Source of the DNA: Bacillota bacterium
Lineage (GTDB): Bacteria; Bacillota; Sulfobacillia; JACIYH01
NCBI GenBank assembly: GCA_014360055.1
Contig: JACIYH010000021.1
Span: 1-34,789, forward strand
Length of the DNA: 34,789 nucleotides
Direction of reading: 5' to 3'
In this document: positions 1 to 8,077 of the stretch, one piece after another
Layout of the letters: every line of letters begins with the position of its first letter
How positions within the stretch are numbered: position 1 is the stretch's first letter
Program-made: the position numbers and the translations under genes
Notes under the pieces: model-generated
Databases searched by the model: none
What the model was told of the DNA's origin: nothing
Seen by the model: only the letters and a program-made list of their open reading frames with translations

Positions 1-133
1 CATTGCAGGATTTTGCCTATTAGTGGCCTGACTTGAACACCGGGCTTGAAATGAAGCGGGTCCGCGGGGCATGTTTTTCACCACGGACCCTTCCGGCCGC
101 TGATGACGGGACCAGGTGCTGGAAAGCCAGGGG

Positions 134-1390
134 TCAGTCGCGCAGAAGAAGCGCCGGCGGCGGCGTCACCCCCAGGATGGAGAGGACCTCCCTCTGCTCG
201 GGCCCCGGCCGGGTCACGCTTACCACCCGCTTGCCCGCAAAGACCTGCTCCACCGCCTTGATCCGCTCCAGGATCTCCACCATCCTGCGCCCCGTGAGCA
301 GGGAACCCTTGGCCCGTTCCACGGCCCGCTTCCTTTCCTCCGGATCGGGGATCGCCTCCGCCTGCGCCACCTCGGCCGCGACCTTCCTGCGGGAAAGCAC
401 CTCGAACCACTGCTCGAACAGGTACGCCAGCACGCAGATGAGCACATGCGCCCTCACCCGGTCGGCGTTGTAGTGGTAGATGGGCCTGAGCTTGAGGAAG
501 TCCTTGATCTCCCGCATGGCACGCTCGACCCCGAACAAGTTCTTGTACGCGGTCACCACCTGGTCCGCTGGCAGGGAGCAGTCCGTCTTGATCAGGAACA
601 TGCCGTCCCGCAGCGCCTCGCGGGCGATGGCGTCTTCCTTGCGGGAGAACGCAAGCTGCTTGCCGTCGTAGCTCACCTCGAAGAACTTGGCCAGGCCGTG
701 GTGCAGGATCTTGGCCACCTTGAGCATGACGCCCTTTTGCGTGAGCTTGCGCCCCCGCCGCTTCCTCTCCCCCGAGAGGTCGTCCCTGAGCAGGGCGAGT
801 TCCCTCTCCGCCTCCGCCAGGGCCTTCTCCCGGGAGGAGGCGTCCTCTTCGGCCCGCTCGGGGTTGTAGCACAGGATGTAGCGCACCCCAGGGCCCTTCT
901 CCTCCTCGGGGAACTCGGGATCTTCTTCCACCACGTCCGCCGGTACCTCCAGGTAGCGCAGGCCCCCCTTCCCCAGCTCCCGGTAGCTTCCCAGATCGCG
1001 GTACCGCTCGAGCAGAAGGTCCGACACCACCCGGTTGCGCTTGTGGTACCCCAGGATGTACCGGAACCCCGCCTCCCGGAGCACCTCCAGGTTGTCCCGG
1101 GTGATGACCCCGCGGTCACCCACGAAGATGCACTCCTTCACCTGGAACCTCTGCTTGAGCCGGGCGATGGCGTCAGGCAGGGTCTCGCGGTCGGTGGTGC
1201 TACCGTCGTACACCTCGTGGGCAATGGGAAGGCCTTCTTCGGTAACCAGCAGCCCCAGCAGGATCTGCTTTCTGTCCGGCCTCCGGTCGCGGGAATACCC
1301 GTAGCGGGCCAGGGGACAGGCTCCTCCCTCGAAGTAGCTGCTGGTGAGGTCGTAGAACACCATGCTGAGCTGGAGGCTCAAAAGATCGCT
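134..1390 (-). pseudogene. IS1634-type DDE transposase, 5'-truncated
   Basis: The protein carries the catalytic pattern of IS1634 (IS4-like) transposases: the first Asp in FYDLTSSYFEG, the second in FVGDRGVI, and the Glu region in NLFGVERAMREIKDFLKLRP, followed by an ordinary C-terminus ending LLLRD. Family members carry roughly 150 residues before the FYDLTSSYF block. Here that part is missing, because the reading frame upstream of about 1390 is simply the antisense of a tyrosine-recombinase fragment on the + strand. The listed ORF start (1585) is therefore not a genuine start. I see no convincing terminal inverted repeats. The element is probably dead, left by a deletion or insertion that joined it to the recombinase remnant. 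The family call is secure; the exact junction (1385-1395) is an estimate. Confidence 0.8.
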
Positions 1391-1625
1391 CAACGAGCGC
1401 TCCGCGGAGCGGATGGTGCGCAAGTATGCCCGGCTAGCCGGTCTGGACCGGGTCACCGTGCACACGCTCAGGCATACGTTCTGTAAGATGTTGGTTGACG
1501 CTGGCGAGAGCCTGGACCGGGTTGCGGCGCTTGCCGCGCACGCCAGCCTGAACACGACGGCGCGGTACACGAAGCCGTCGTTCACGGACCTGGAGAAGGC
1601 GGTCGCCAGACTTGCCTGGGAGTGA
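1386..1625 (+). pseudogene. Tyrosine recombinase/integrase C-terminal fragment (copy A)
   Basis: The last 80 or so residues of a XerC/D-like site-specific recombinase remain. HTLRHTF supplies the catalytic His-x-x-Arg, AAHASLNTTARYT supplies the second His and the nucleophilic Tyr, and the protein ends normally at LAWE followed by TGA. The core-binding domain and the first catalytic Arg are absent: upstream, the frame runs into the IS1634-type transposase on the other strand. The fragment has no start codon of its own with a ribosome site. A second, more decayed copy of the same 3' end lies at 2291-2413, on the far side of hicBA. It is most likely the relic of an integrative element or a duplicated recombinase gene. 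Confidence 0.75.
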
Positions 1626-1744
1626 GCGTGAGCGGTAGCGCCCCGGGGCGGGTCGACGCTGGCGTCTCATGGTCCCGCCCGTGGGCGGCGACAATGCGAT
1701 ATACTATTGCGGGCAAACGGGGTCAACAGACGGGAGGTTGACGC

Positions 1745-1981
1745 ATGGCTCGGCGGCGGGTCAGGGTATTGCTCGAGTGGGACCCGGACGACCGGGTGTG
1801 GGTCACGTACGTTCCCGACCTGGAGTGGCTTTCCACTTACGGTGAGACGAAGGAGCAGGCGTTGGAGCAGACGCGTGAAGCCATCCTGGGGTACATTGAG
1901 GCGGCTGCGAAAGAGGGTCTGTCCCTGCCGGCGCCGCGGCCTGGGCCAGAAGTGGTAGAAGTGGAAGTGGCTGTGGGTTGA
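1745..1981 (+). CDS. hicB: HicB-family antitoxin
   Basis: This 78-residue protein has the HicB partial RNase H-like fold: a VRVLLEWDPDDRVWVTYVPDLE strand pair, then a TKEQALEQTREAILGYIEAA helix. It is the short HicB form, with no added C-terminal DNA-binding domain visible. In this family it binds and neutralises the HicA mRNA interferase and usually represses its own operon. The ATG is preceded by GGGAGG at a good distance, which fixes the start. The gene overlaps hicA by 4 bp (TTGA), so the two are translationally coupled, with antitoxin first. A TATACT box near 1700 could be the -10 element, but no matching -35 is clear. Confidence 0.85.
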   Translation: MARRRVRVLLEWDPDDRVWVTYVPDLEWLSTYGETKEQALEQTREAILGYIEAAAKEGLSLPAPRPGPEVVEVEVAVG

Positions 1982-2205
1982 GTCGTGTTTCGAGGGGCAG
2001 CGACCGGGCGGTGCTGCGTGCCTTGCAGCGGCTTGGGTTCGTGGTGACCCACGTGCGGGGGAGCCACTACTATCTTCGGCGTCCCGGAGAAGGCGGATTG
2101 GTTGTGGTGCCCGTGCATGGGCACCGCGACCTGCCCGTGGGGACCATGCAGTCGATCCTGCGGCAGGCTGGGATGACCGCCGAAGAGCTTGCCTCCCTGC
2201 TGTAG
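1978..2205 (+). CDS. hicA: HicA-family mRNA interferase toxin
   Basis: This 75-residue protein has the small double-stranded-RNA-binding-like fold of HicA. The conserved catalytic His sits in RGSHYYLRRP, after the ALQRLGFVVTHV helix-strand start, and VVPVHGHRDLPVGTMQSILRQAGM forms the second half. The family cleaves mRNA and tmRNA when HicB is degraded. Translation starts at a TTG that overlaps the hicB stop codon. Length and motifs are complete, so the toxin looks intact. The pair sits between two recombinase 3'-end remnants, which suggests it arrived with, or was maintained by, a mobile element. Confidence 0.85.
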   Translation: MSRVSRGSDRAVLRALQRLGFVVTHVRGSHYYLRRPGEGGLVVVPVHGHRDLPVGTMQSILRQAGMTAEELASLL

Positions 2206-2290
2206 GAACCCGCCTTCACGCCGGGCTGAAGCAGAGAGATCGTTGCGGCCACCCCGGCACACCCGGGCCAGCGTCAGGTTGGATAAGCAG

Positions 2291-2413
2291 CTTGTCGATG
2301 CCGGCGAGAGCGCGGACCGGGTGGCGGGTCTTGCCGGGGACGCCGGTCTGAACACGACGGCGCGGCACACGAAGCTCTCGTTCACGGACCTGGAGAGGGC
2401 TGTGGCGTGGGAA
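2291..2413 (+). pseudogene. Tyrosine recombinase C-terminal remnant (copy B)
   Basis: The stretch encodes LVDAGESADRVAGLAGDAG and then LNTTARHTKLSFTDLERAVAWE, plainly the same 3' end as copy A at 1491-1625, in the same orientation. The catalytic residues are lost: the His of the GHxS region is Asp, and the nucleophilic Tyr is His. Two codons near the end are deleted and the stop codon is gone. It is therefore a decayed, non-functional direct repeat. Together the two copies bracket the hicBA pair, about 0.8 kb apart. The repeat could have formed by tandem duplication of an integrase, or by capture of hicBA between two related recombinase genes. Confidence 0.75.
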
Positions 2414-2505
2414 TGGCCGGTGCTGCTGGTGGCCTTTCGGCGTGCCCTCGACCGGGAGGTCCAGAATGGTGTATTCTGGTGTCTGGGAGAGGCGGGGTTC
2501 GGGAA

Positions 2506-2784
2506 ATGGGGGCGTCAGAGCACAAAAGTACGGCGTATCACGGGCCCGGTATTCGAGAGGTGGTCACGCGCGTTTATGAGGCCATCCGGGATAGAGGTGT
2601 TCACGATCCGGTGTGCCAGATTGCGGGCTACCTCCTCTCCGGGGAGCCGGCGTACATCACCGGTTTCAGGGGGGCCCGGGAGTTGATTCAGTCCGTTGAG
2701 CGTTACGAGATCGTGGGGGAATTGCTGAGGGCGTATTTTGTAGACGCGGGGGAGGGCCCTGCCGAGCCTGGCGATGCCGGATAG
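2506..2784 (+). CDS. IreB-family (DUF965/UPF0297) regulatory protein, orphan paralogue
   Basis: The protein matches the IreB family of small phosphoproteins that in Enterococcus are phosphorylated by the Ser/Thr kinase IreK and influence cephalosporin resistance. The diagnostic block is VYEAIRDRGVHDPVCQIAGYLLSGEPAYIT, followed by GARELIQSVERYEIVGELLRAY. I place the start at the ATG opening MGASEHKST (92 residues, near family length), because the longer ORF upstream reads through the decayed recombinase copy. The ribosome site is weak (GGGAGAGG, rather far upstream). Canonical ireB normally sits beside alaS and ruvX; here it is alone among toxin-antitoxin and IS genes, so it is probably a second, mobile or duplicated copy. 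The C-terminal tail EGPAEPGDAG is extra. Confidence 0.75.
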   Translation: MGASEHKSTAYHGPGIREVVTRVYEAIRDRGVHDPVCQIAGYLLSGEPAYITGFRGARELIQSVERYEIVGELLRAYFVDAGEGPAEPGDAG

Positions 2785-3254
2785 ATCGAAGTTGGCGGAG
2801 CCTGCTGCCACAGCGGGGGTGGTTGTCCGAATCCGGGCCAGGCCGTGATCCCGAGCCGCTGGCTGGGGTCGGAATAGTGCTGCGTAATCGGCGCGTGCAG
2901 CAGCGTTCGGTGTTTGGGCTGGAGAGGGCACGAGGCCACCCGGGGCAGGGCGGATGGGAGCAACTTGCGAGTTTGTGCGAGCCCTGCGGCCGTGGCCGAA
3001 GCCCTCGCCAACCGGTTTCGCTTCCTGACCCGGGCGGCCACGCCTTGATTCGACATGGTGTGTCACCGGTCCTTGTGGGTTGTAACCATGGCGCGGGGAT
3101 GGCCCCCCGTTGTATTGCCAGGTGCCTTTGCTCAGTGGGTTGGTGGAGGAACGAAGCGTTCTTCGTGCACGGTGCCCCAGCGCCCAGGGCAAGGGACATG
3201 CGAAGAAATGTCGAATCCTGCGTTGGGCGGGCCGAACGGCGGAGGGAATTAACA
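2785..3254. other. Gene-poor stretch
   Basis: No convincing gene is seen. The ORFs reported here (for example 2515-3276 minus and 2823-3461 plus upstream of 3255) have Arg/Pro/Gly-rich composition, no ribosome sites and no recognisable motifs. No clear terminator follows the IreB-like gene. Confidence 0.5.
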
Positions 3255-3461
3255 GTGGCAGATCATCTCCTCTCACGAGCCCCTGATGAGCTTCCCGTGC
3301 TGATGCGCGCCTGCCGCCTCCTGGAAGCGGCGAAGAGCGGCGCGGAGGAGGACGTTTCCAGGGCCCTTGCGGCGCTGAGGGAGGCCGCTGTTTCGGTTTC
3401 GGCCGCGGCCGGTGCCCTGGAGTTGATGACGGAGCGGGCGAGGCTGAGGAAGCCGGGCTGA
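3255..3461 (+). CDS. Small hypothetical protein
   Basis: I do not recognise this 68-residue protein. It is supported by GGAGG nine bases before a GTG start, and by a plausible helical sequence: DELPVLMRACRLLEAAKSG, then an Ala/Val-rich helix (ALREAAVSVSAAAGALELMTERARL). This contrasts with the non-protein-like composition upstream in the same frame, so the long ORF starting at 2823 is rejected and this shorter reading preferred. There are no Cys residues, signal peptide or membrane segment. It could be a small regulatory or structural protein, or a remnant. Confidence 0.45.
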   Translation: MADHLLSRAPDELPVLMRACRLLEAAKSGAEEDVSRALAALREAAVSVSAAAGALELMTERARLRKPG

Positions 3462-3651
3462 GGTTGGAGATTGTGGGCTTGTGGACCGGCGGCGGAAGGG
3501 ATGCACGGGCTTGGTCAGGCGCGGGGACAGCATCGGGCGGGTGTGCTGATCTTGAGCTGTGTGCTCTTCTTCGTCGATCCGTTGGGTTTCGGTGCTTATC
3601 AGACGTTTCACACGCCTTGCCGGGCGGAACGGCGAGGGAGTCCGAGGGGCA

Positions 3652-3679
3652 TTGCGGCCCGGGGTCTGCATGCTAAAAT
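3652..3679 (+). promoter_or_regulatory. Predicted promoter of the VapBC-type pair
   Basis: An extended -10 element, TGCTAAAAT (3671-3679), is preceded at 16 bp by TTGCGG, an acceptable -35. It lies in the otherwise empty 3462-3744 interval, about 65 bp before the antitoxin ATG, and points toward it. The short ORFs overlapping this interval (3464-3719) look non-coding. Confidence 0.45.
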
Positions 3680-3744
3680 GGCGGTGAGAACACGGAGTTG
3701 GTGTCTGGAGGTAGGGTGAGCCGAGGTGGAGGTGGGGCGGTCAC

Positions 3745-3966
3745 ATGGGTGTAGCTTTCGAACGGGTGTTGGAGGAAGCCAGGAAGCTGTCTCGGGAGGA
3801 GATCACCCTGTTGATCCGCAGGCTGGAAGCGGAAGCTTGGGATGGGGCGGCTGCGGAGTCGTTCGCGAGGGCTGCGGGGAGATGGGGTGATGTTGACGTG
3901 GACAGCTTCCTACGGGAGATCTACTCCGCGCGAAAGCGGCGGGGTAGGGCGAGGGTTACCTGGTGA
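3745..3966 (+). CDS. VapB-like antitoxin
   Basis: This 73-residue protein precedes, and overlaps by 4 bp, a PIN-domain toxin gene, the classic VapBC layout. The N-terminal part (FERVLEEARKLSREEITLLIRRLEAEA) resembles the helical segment of small antitoxins that pair with PIN toxins. The basic, aromatic C-terminus (FLREIYSARKRRGRARVTW) is the sort of tail that wraps the toxin active site. I see no clear ribbon-helix-helix or AbrB DNA-binding domain, so the subclass is uncertain and autoregulation cannot be inferred from sequence. The assignment rests mainly on the partner gene. Confidence 0.65.
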   Translation: MGVAFERVLEEARKLSREEITLLIRRLEAEAWDGAAAESFARAAGRWGDVDVDSFLREIYSARKRRGRARVTW

Positions 3967-4457
3967 TGCGGCCTGGCTATCTGGTTGACACCGATTGGGC
4001 GGTATTCTACCTGCGGGGAAGGGAGCCCTTTGTATCCTTGCTGAGGACCCTGCGGGAGCGCGGCTTGGCGGTGAGCATTGTTACTGTGGCTGAACTGTAT
4101 GAGGGTGTGTTCAGGGCGCCTCGTCCCGAGGAGAAAGAGGCCGGTCTATTCGACTTCTTGTCGGGAGTAAGCGTCCTGGACTTGACTGTGCCCGTTGCAC
4201 GGTTGTTTGGAAGCTACCGGGCGCAACTGCGCCGGGAGGGCCGTCTTGTAGGAGATTTCGATTTACTCATTGGTTGCACCGCTGTTCACCATAGTTTGCC
4301 CTTGCTGACGGAGAATGCGAGGCACTATGAGCGCATACCCGGGCTGCGTACGATCTCGGCAAGGGAGTTATCCGCGCAGAACGGACGGTCGTCGGTGGAC
4401 GGCGGGGAAGGGCCTGCTCCTACGGTTCGGAAACGCAGGGGGCGTAAGCCCAACTAG
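3963..4457 (+). CDS. PIN-domain ribonuclease toxin (VapC family)
   Basis: The protein has the PIN nuclease acidic residues in order: the N-terminal Asp in YLVDTDWAVFYL, the Glu in VTVAELYEGV, and the Asp cluster in VGDFDLLIGCTAVHH, followed by LLTENARHYERIPGL. VapC enzymes use these to bind Mg/Mn and cut tRNA or rRNA. The GTG at 3963 has GAGGG at good spacing and overlaps the antitoxin stop (GTGA); the next codon is ATG and could serve instead. The last 35 or so residues (SSVDGGEGPAPTVRKRRGRKPN) go beyond a usual PIN domain and form a basic, low-complexity tail, perhaps read-through into neighbouring DNA. Confidence 0.8.
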   Translation: MMRPGYLVDTDWAVFYLRGREPFVSLLRTLRERGLAVSIVTVAELYEGVFRAPRPEEKEAGLFDFLSGVSVLDLTVPVARLFGSYRAQLRREGRLVGDFDLLIGCTAVHHSLPLLTENARHYERIPGLRTISARELSAQNGRSSVDGGEGPAPTVRKRRGRKPN

Positions 4458-4572
4458 GGGCTTTCGGCGGTTGTTTTGCCGGCTTGTTAGTAGTGGTTGG
4501 TGCCATCCTGCCGGGATATGCTTCTTCTGCGACACGGACTGGCCGCCAGGGGTTGCGTGGGCGGTTCGGTAG

Positions 4573-4683
4573 GTATATCTGCAGGAGAATCCCACGAGTC
4601 CGGCCAGGAACAAGTGGGAAAGGGAGATAGAGACCTACAAGAGGGAGATCGCAAGGCAGCAGAAGCGTCTGGGGGAAAGGTAG
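4573..4683 (+). pseudogene. Short coding remnant (charged helix)
   Basis: Between the VapC-type gene and the next ORF, one frame reads NPTSPARNKWEREIETYKREI and ends in RLGER and a stop. It is strongly protein-like (charged amphipathic helix) but has no start codon and follows an in-frame TAG. It is probably the 3' end of a gene whose 5' part was lost. I do not recognise the family. The rest of 4458-4720 shows nothing else. Confidence 0.3.
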
Positions 4684-4720
4684 TCACGGGCTGTTCATTC
4701 GGTGGGTCCGCAGTTGAGCT

Positions 4721-4948
4721 ATGCATAACAGGCTCGTGACAGAAAGGGTGATGCGCGTGATCCACGATGCGGGGAATGAGGCCGGGTCGGATGTAAGAGT
4801 CCAAAAGACGTTGGAAATGCTTCATGCTCTCGAGGATAAGCTGGCGCGGGGCTTGGGTGTCACCCAGTCTGAGCGGTTGTCTAGCCTTTGCGATGACTTA
4901 GTGCTGCATTTCTTAAGTACGGTGACGTATTATAGCTGCCCGGGATAG
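4721..4948 (+). CDS. Small hypothetical protein
   Basis: This ORF of 75 residues reads like a small helical protein (VQKTLEMLHALEDKLARGLG, then SERLSSLCDDLVLHFLSTV). It has an ATG start but only a weak ribosome site. It runs up to the left end of the IS630-type element, so the C-terminus (TVTYYSCPG) may be element sequence rather than its own. I do not recognise a family. It could equally be a chance ORF. Confidence 0.3.
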   Translation: MHNRLVTERVMRVIHDAGNEAGSDVRVQKTLEMLHALEDKLARGLGVTQSERLSSLCDDLVLHFLSTVTYYSCPG

Positions 4949-6106
4949 GGGAGCTGTGGTACAATGCTCTGGGAAGGGAGGGAGCATTGTGCCGCGGAAG
5001 AGCCCGTTCGTCATTAGCCTGACGGATAGTGAAAGAGCCAGATTGGAGGCGATAGCGCGGAGGTATACGTCACCGTATCGTGACGTGATCCGGGCCAAAG
5101 TGATTCTTTTAGCCGCGGAGGGATGGTCTAACGATCAGATCGCGCGTCGCCTGGACATGCCACGGCAGATCGTTAGCAAATGGCGGAAAAGGTTTTTCGC
5201 CGAAGGAATGGCCGGCCTGCAAGACCGCCCGCGAGGCGGTCGGCCCCCGGCTTTTCCCCCCTCACGTGGTGGTGGAGGTTAAAGTGCTGGCTTGCGAACT
5301 CCCTTATCGGGCAAACGTGCCCTTGGCTCGGTGGACCCTCTCCGAGCTTCGGAGAGAAGTAATTGGGGCTGGCATTGCGGCGGAAGTGAGCGGCTCAACC
5401 CTGTGGCGGTGGCTTACGGAGGATGCGATCAGACCATGGCGTCATCGGAGTTGGGTTTTCCCGCGGGATCCTCTTTTTGCCGAGAAGGCTTCTCGGGTAC
5501 TGGATCTGTACGAGCGCAGGTGGCAGGGCAAGCTGCTAGGGCCTTCGGATTACGTAATTTCGGCGGACGAGAAGACGAGCATTCAGGCGCGTATCCGTAA
5601 GCATCCAACCGAAGGCCCAGGACCTGCGCAGGCCATCAAAGTAGAGCACGAATACGCCCGCGGAGGAGCGTTGAGCTACCTGGCTGCCCTGGACGTGGGG
5701 AGGATGAAGATATTCGGACGTTGTGAGGAACGGACCGGCATAGCAGCCTTTGACCGTCTTGTCGCACAGGTGATGAGTCAGGAGCCCTACCATTCGGCCC
5801 TCCGCGTGTTCTGGATATTGGATAACGGCTCTTCGCACCGCGGGGTGCACTCCATCGTCCGCCTCCAAAGCGCTTGGCCCAACATCGTTCTCGTGCACCT
5901 ACCCGTGCACGCCAGTTGGCTCAACCAAATCGAAATCTACTTCTCCGTCATTCAGCGAAAGGTGTTGACGCCGAACGACTTTTCATGCACGGCCGAGGTA
6001 GAAGATCGCATCCTTGCTTTCCAATCACGCTACGAGGAAATCGCGCAGCCATTTGAATGGAAGTTCACTCGCAACGACTTGCTGAGCCTCATGACCAGTT
6101 GTCACC
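4920..6106 (+). mobile_element. IS630-type insertion sequence (limits approximate)
   Basis: The element is defined by its transposase gene. The right limit is placed where the frame passes into the signal-peptide region of the stalk-domain gene (about 6095-6106). The left limit is placed where GGTGAC (4921) may match the GTCACC near 6101 as a short inverted end. IS630 elements target TA; no clean TA duplication could be assigned here, so both edges are estimates. The insertion removed the start of the stalk-domain gene. Confidence 0.55.
4989..6106 (+). pseudogene. IS630-family transposase, frameshifted
   Basis: The N-terminal part (frame of 4989-5282) is a helix-turn-helix (WSNDQIARRLDMPRQIVSKWRKRFF, then GLQDRPRGGRPP). 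The C-terminal part (frame of 5266 on) carries the DDE domain: Asp in ISADEKTSIQ, Asp in FWILDNGSSH, Glu in HASWLNQIEIYFSVIQRK. The two frames join at a TTTTCCCCCC run (5252-5261), where one extra base puts the second half in +1. This may be an inactivating slip or a site of +1 ribosomal frameshifting, since IS families sometimes use frameshifting. The GTG at 4989 has GGGAGGGA upstream, and an extended -10 TGGTACAAT lies at 4957-4965. The 3' end has no stop of its own and runs into host sequence. Confidence 0.75.
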
Positions 6107-6406
6107 CTGGTCTTGCTCTTCGGCGGTCTTACCGCTACAGTTTTTGCCGCCAGCCCCATCAAACTTATCGTCAACGGCCGGGAAATCCAGCTCGACGTGC
6201 CACCGCAACTGGTTAACGGCCGGGTCATGGTGCCCATGCGCTGGGTGGCCGAGGCCCTGGGTGCCGGGGTGGAGTGGGATGAAATGGCCCAGGCGGTGCG
6301 CGTCACCACCAAAGCGGAGGAGCCGATGGAGCATGTGCCAGGCAGATATTACCGACAGGTCCCGGAAGAAATCGTTACGCCGGAAATGGTTCTCCAGGTG
6401 TCAAAC
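6095..6406 (+). pseudogene. Stalk-domain (copper amine oxidase N-terminal-like) secreted protein, 5' part
   Basis: The frame starts within a signal peptide (VVTLVLLFGGLTATVFAASP; the start codon and N-region are lost to the IS630 insertion). It continues with a clear copper-amine-oxidase-N-like stalk domain (PF07833 type): IKLIVNGREIQLDVPPQLVN, then GRVMVPMRWVAEALGAGVEW and an AVRV strand. Such domains occur in secreted or cell-wall proteins of Bacillota. The frame breaks at 6407, where an IS21-type element begins, and resumes at 9834. Joining the flanks of 6407-9833 restores a continuous frame (QVSN then LQHLQAYF), which supports one original gene. Confidence 0.75.
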
Positions 6407-6463
6407 GTCACGTAATTGACCCGGGGGTGCGTCAATTAATTGACCCACCCCAGGACATGTGGC

Positions 6464-7345
6464 CTAGCCCATTTGTACCATGGTGACCACCCCCTGGTCT
6501 AGTTGATCCTGGGTGTGCTGGTCGAGAAGGTGCGAAGTGGCGTTTTGAGAGGGCGCGGACGGCGGAGGTGCCATCTCTGCAAGTGCAGTGTTGCCGGCCA
6601 GTTGGCTCAGGCGGTCGGGCCTGCGCATAGGCCGGTAGCTTTTGCCCAGCATGAGCACGTGATGGGAGCTGTTAACCAGCCGGTCAAGAGCCCCCTCGGC
6701 CAGCACCGGGTTGGGGAAAAGCGGGTACCAGTCCTGGGGAGCGCGGTTGGAAACCACGATGGTGGAGGCACGCTGGTAGCGCCCGCAGATCAGCTCGTAC
6801 AGGTCCTCCGCCTGCTGGACGCCCAGTTCCCGGAGTCCGAAGTCGTCGATGATCAACAGGTCGGGCTGGAGGTAGCGCCGGAGCCTGGATTCCCAGGTGC
6901 CGTCGGCGTGACCTCCGCCCAAGTCGGCGAAGAGCCGGGGGGCCTTGGTGTACAGCACGTCGTATCCCCGCTGGCAGGCAGCATACCCCAGCGCCTGTGC
7001 AACGTGCGACTTGCCCGTGCCAGCCGGGCCGTAAATGAGCACTGATTCCTTGCGTTCAACGAACCGGCAGGTGGCCAGGTCCCGGATGGTGGCGGCGGGG
7101 ATCTTCGGGTTGTACGAGAAGTCAAAGTCCGCCAGGGTCTTGACCTCCTCGAAGTGCGCCCTCACGAGCCGGCGCGACAGCGCCTTCTGGGCCCTCCGGG
7201 TGATCTCGTCCTCAAGCAGCATCTCCAAGAAGGTCAGGTATCCCAACTCGCCTCTCTGGGCCTGCTCCAGGCGGATTTCCAAGGACTCCAGCATACCTCC
7301 CAGGCGGAGGGCTTTAAGTTTGGGTTCCAGTTGGTGCACCTTCAT
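6464..7345 (-). CDS. istB: IS21 transposition helper ATPase IstB
   Basis: This 293-residue AAA+ protein has Walker A GPAGTGKS, Walker B LLIIDDFG and the IS21 helper N-terminal helices (LEPKLKALRLGGMLESLEIR). The sensor region follows in STIVVSNRAPQDWYPLF. IstB forms ATP-dependent oligomers on target DNA and activates the IstA transposase. The ATG has GAGGAG upstream. The C-terminal tail of 35 or so residues (Ala/Pro/Gln-rich) is longer than usual. It lies downstream of istA as normal, but about 730 bp away rather than adjacent. Confidence 0.9.
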   Translation of the reverse strand: MKVHQLEPKLKALRLGGMLESLEIRLEQAQRGELGYLTFLEMLLEDEITRRAQKALSRRLVRAHFEEVKTLADFDFSYNPKIPAATIRDLATCRFVERKESVLIYGPAGTGKSHVAQALGYAACQRGYDVLYTKAPRLFADLGGGHADGTWESRLRRYLQPDLLIIDDFGLRELGVQQAEDLYELICGRYQRASTIVVSNRAPQDWYPLFPNPVLAEGALDRLVNSSHHVLMLGKSYRPMRRPDRLSQLAGNTALAEMAPPPSAPSQNATSHLLDQHTQDQLDQGVVTMVQMG

Positions 7346-8077
7346 GCTCTCACTCTCCTCGCTGAGATTCGGCGTGGAAAAGCAACCTCAGCCGGGTACA
7401 CGATCCCGTGTGGCGCGCTGGTGAGCCATCCGGGGCCTGCCACCCACTCTGATCGCTGACGCCTTCCCCACCGGTTGCCGAGGCAGGGGCAAGCGACCAG
7501 CCGACCAGCCGTGCCCTGCTTGCCGGCGTGCGTCCTGGGCGTCCGCGGGGTCACAGACCCGACCGCCGGCAGGCCTGCACCGCCGCGCCATGGCCTCTGA
7601 AAGCCCTCCTCGCCGCGCACCGGTACCCGGGTGGGCCGGAAAGGGAGCAAAAGCGCTTTACCAGGTTCGGCAACGCCCCCGTCCGGCCTCCCACAGCGGT
7701 CGCCGCCCCCGGGAACCCGGAAGAGGCCCCTGGCGCCAGGGAAAACGTCCCCCGCGTGAGTGTGGTCTCCGTCGAGATGGCCGTAGTTGCTCTCACCGCC
7801 AGGACACCCGGGGACGCGCAGGGTGGCTGGGTGCGCGCCCGGGCCGGCTGCGGGGCGGCGGTGTTCCACGGCCCCTGTGCCGCTCCTTCCTGCGGAACCG
7901 CGTGCCTCCCGGGCTTCCGCGTTACCAGGAGGCGTTCCCGAGACAGCAGTTGCCACGGAAAGCGCACGGCCGGCCAAAGCCCTCTGCATCCTCCTCCGGG
8001 CCGCCGCGCGCGAGAACCCCATCGCGGCGACCTCCAGCGCTTGTGTCCGGGAAATGGCTGCGCATCGACCTCTCCTC
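7346..8077. other. 732-bp spacer between istA and istB
   Basis: IS21 genes normally abut or overlap, but here about 730 bp separate them. Long ORFs cross it in several frames on both strands (for example 7342-8157 minus), yet none has a ribosome site with a recognisable motif, and composition is Arg/Gly/Pro-rich as in non-coding GC-rich DNA. I see no strong hairpin array. It may be a decayed passenger gene, a structured RNA or filler. Confidence 0.5.

Noticed and set aside
134-1585. Full-length transposase of 483 residues
   Set aside because: Residues before about 65 are antisense of a recombinase gene, so the protein is a chimera of frame, not a real N-terminus.
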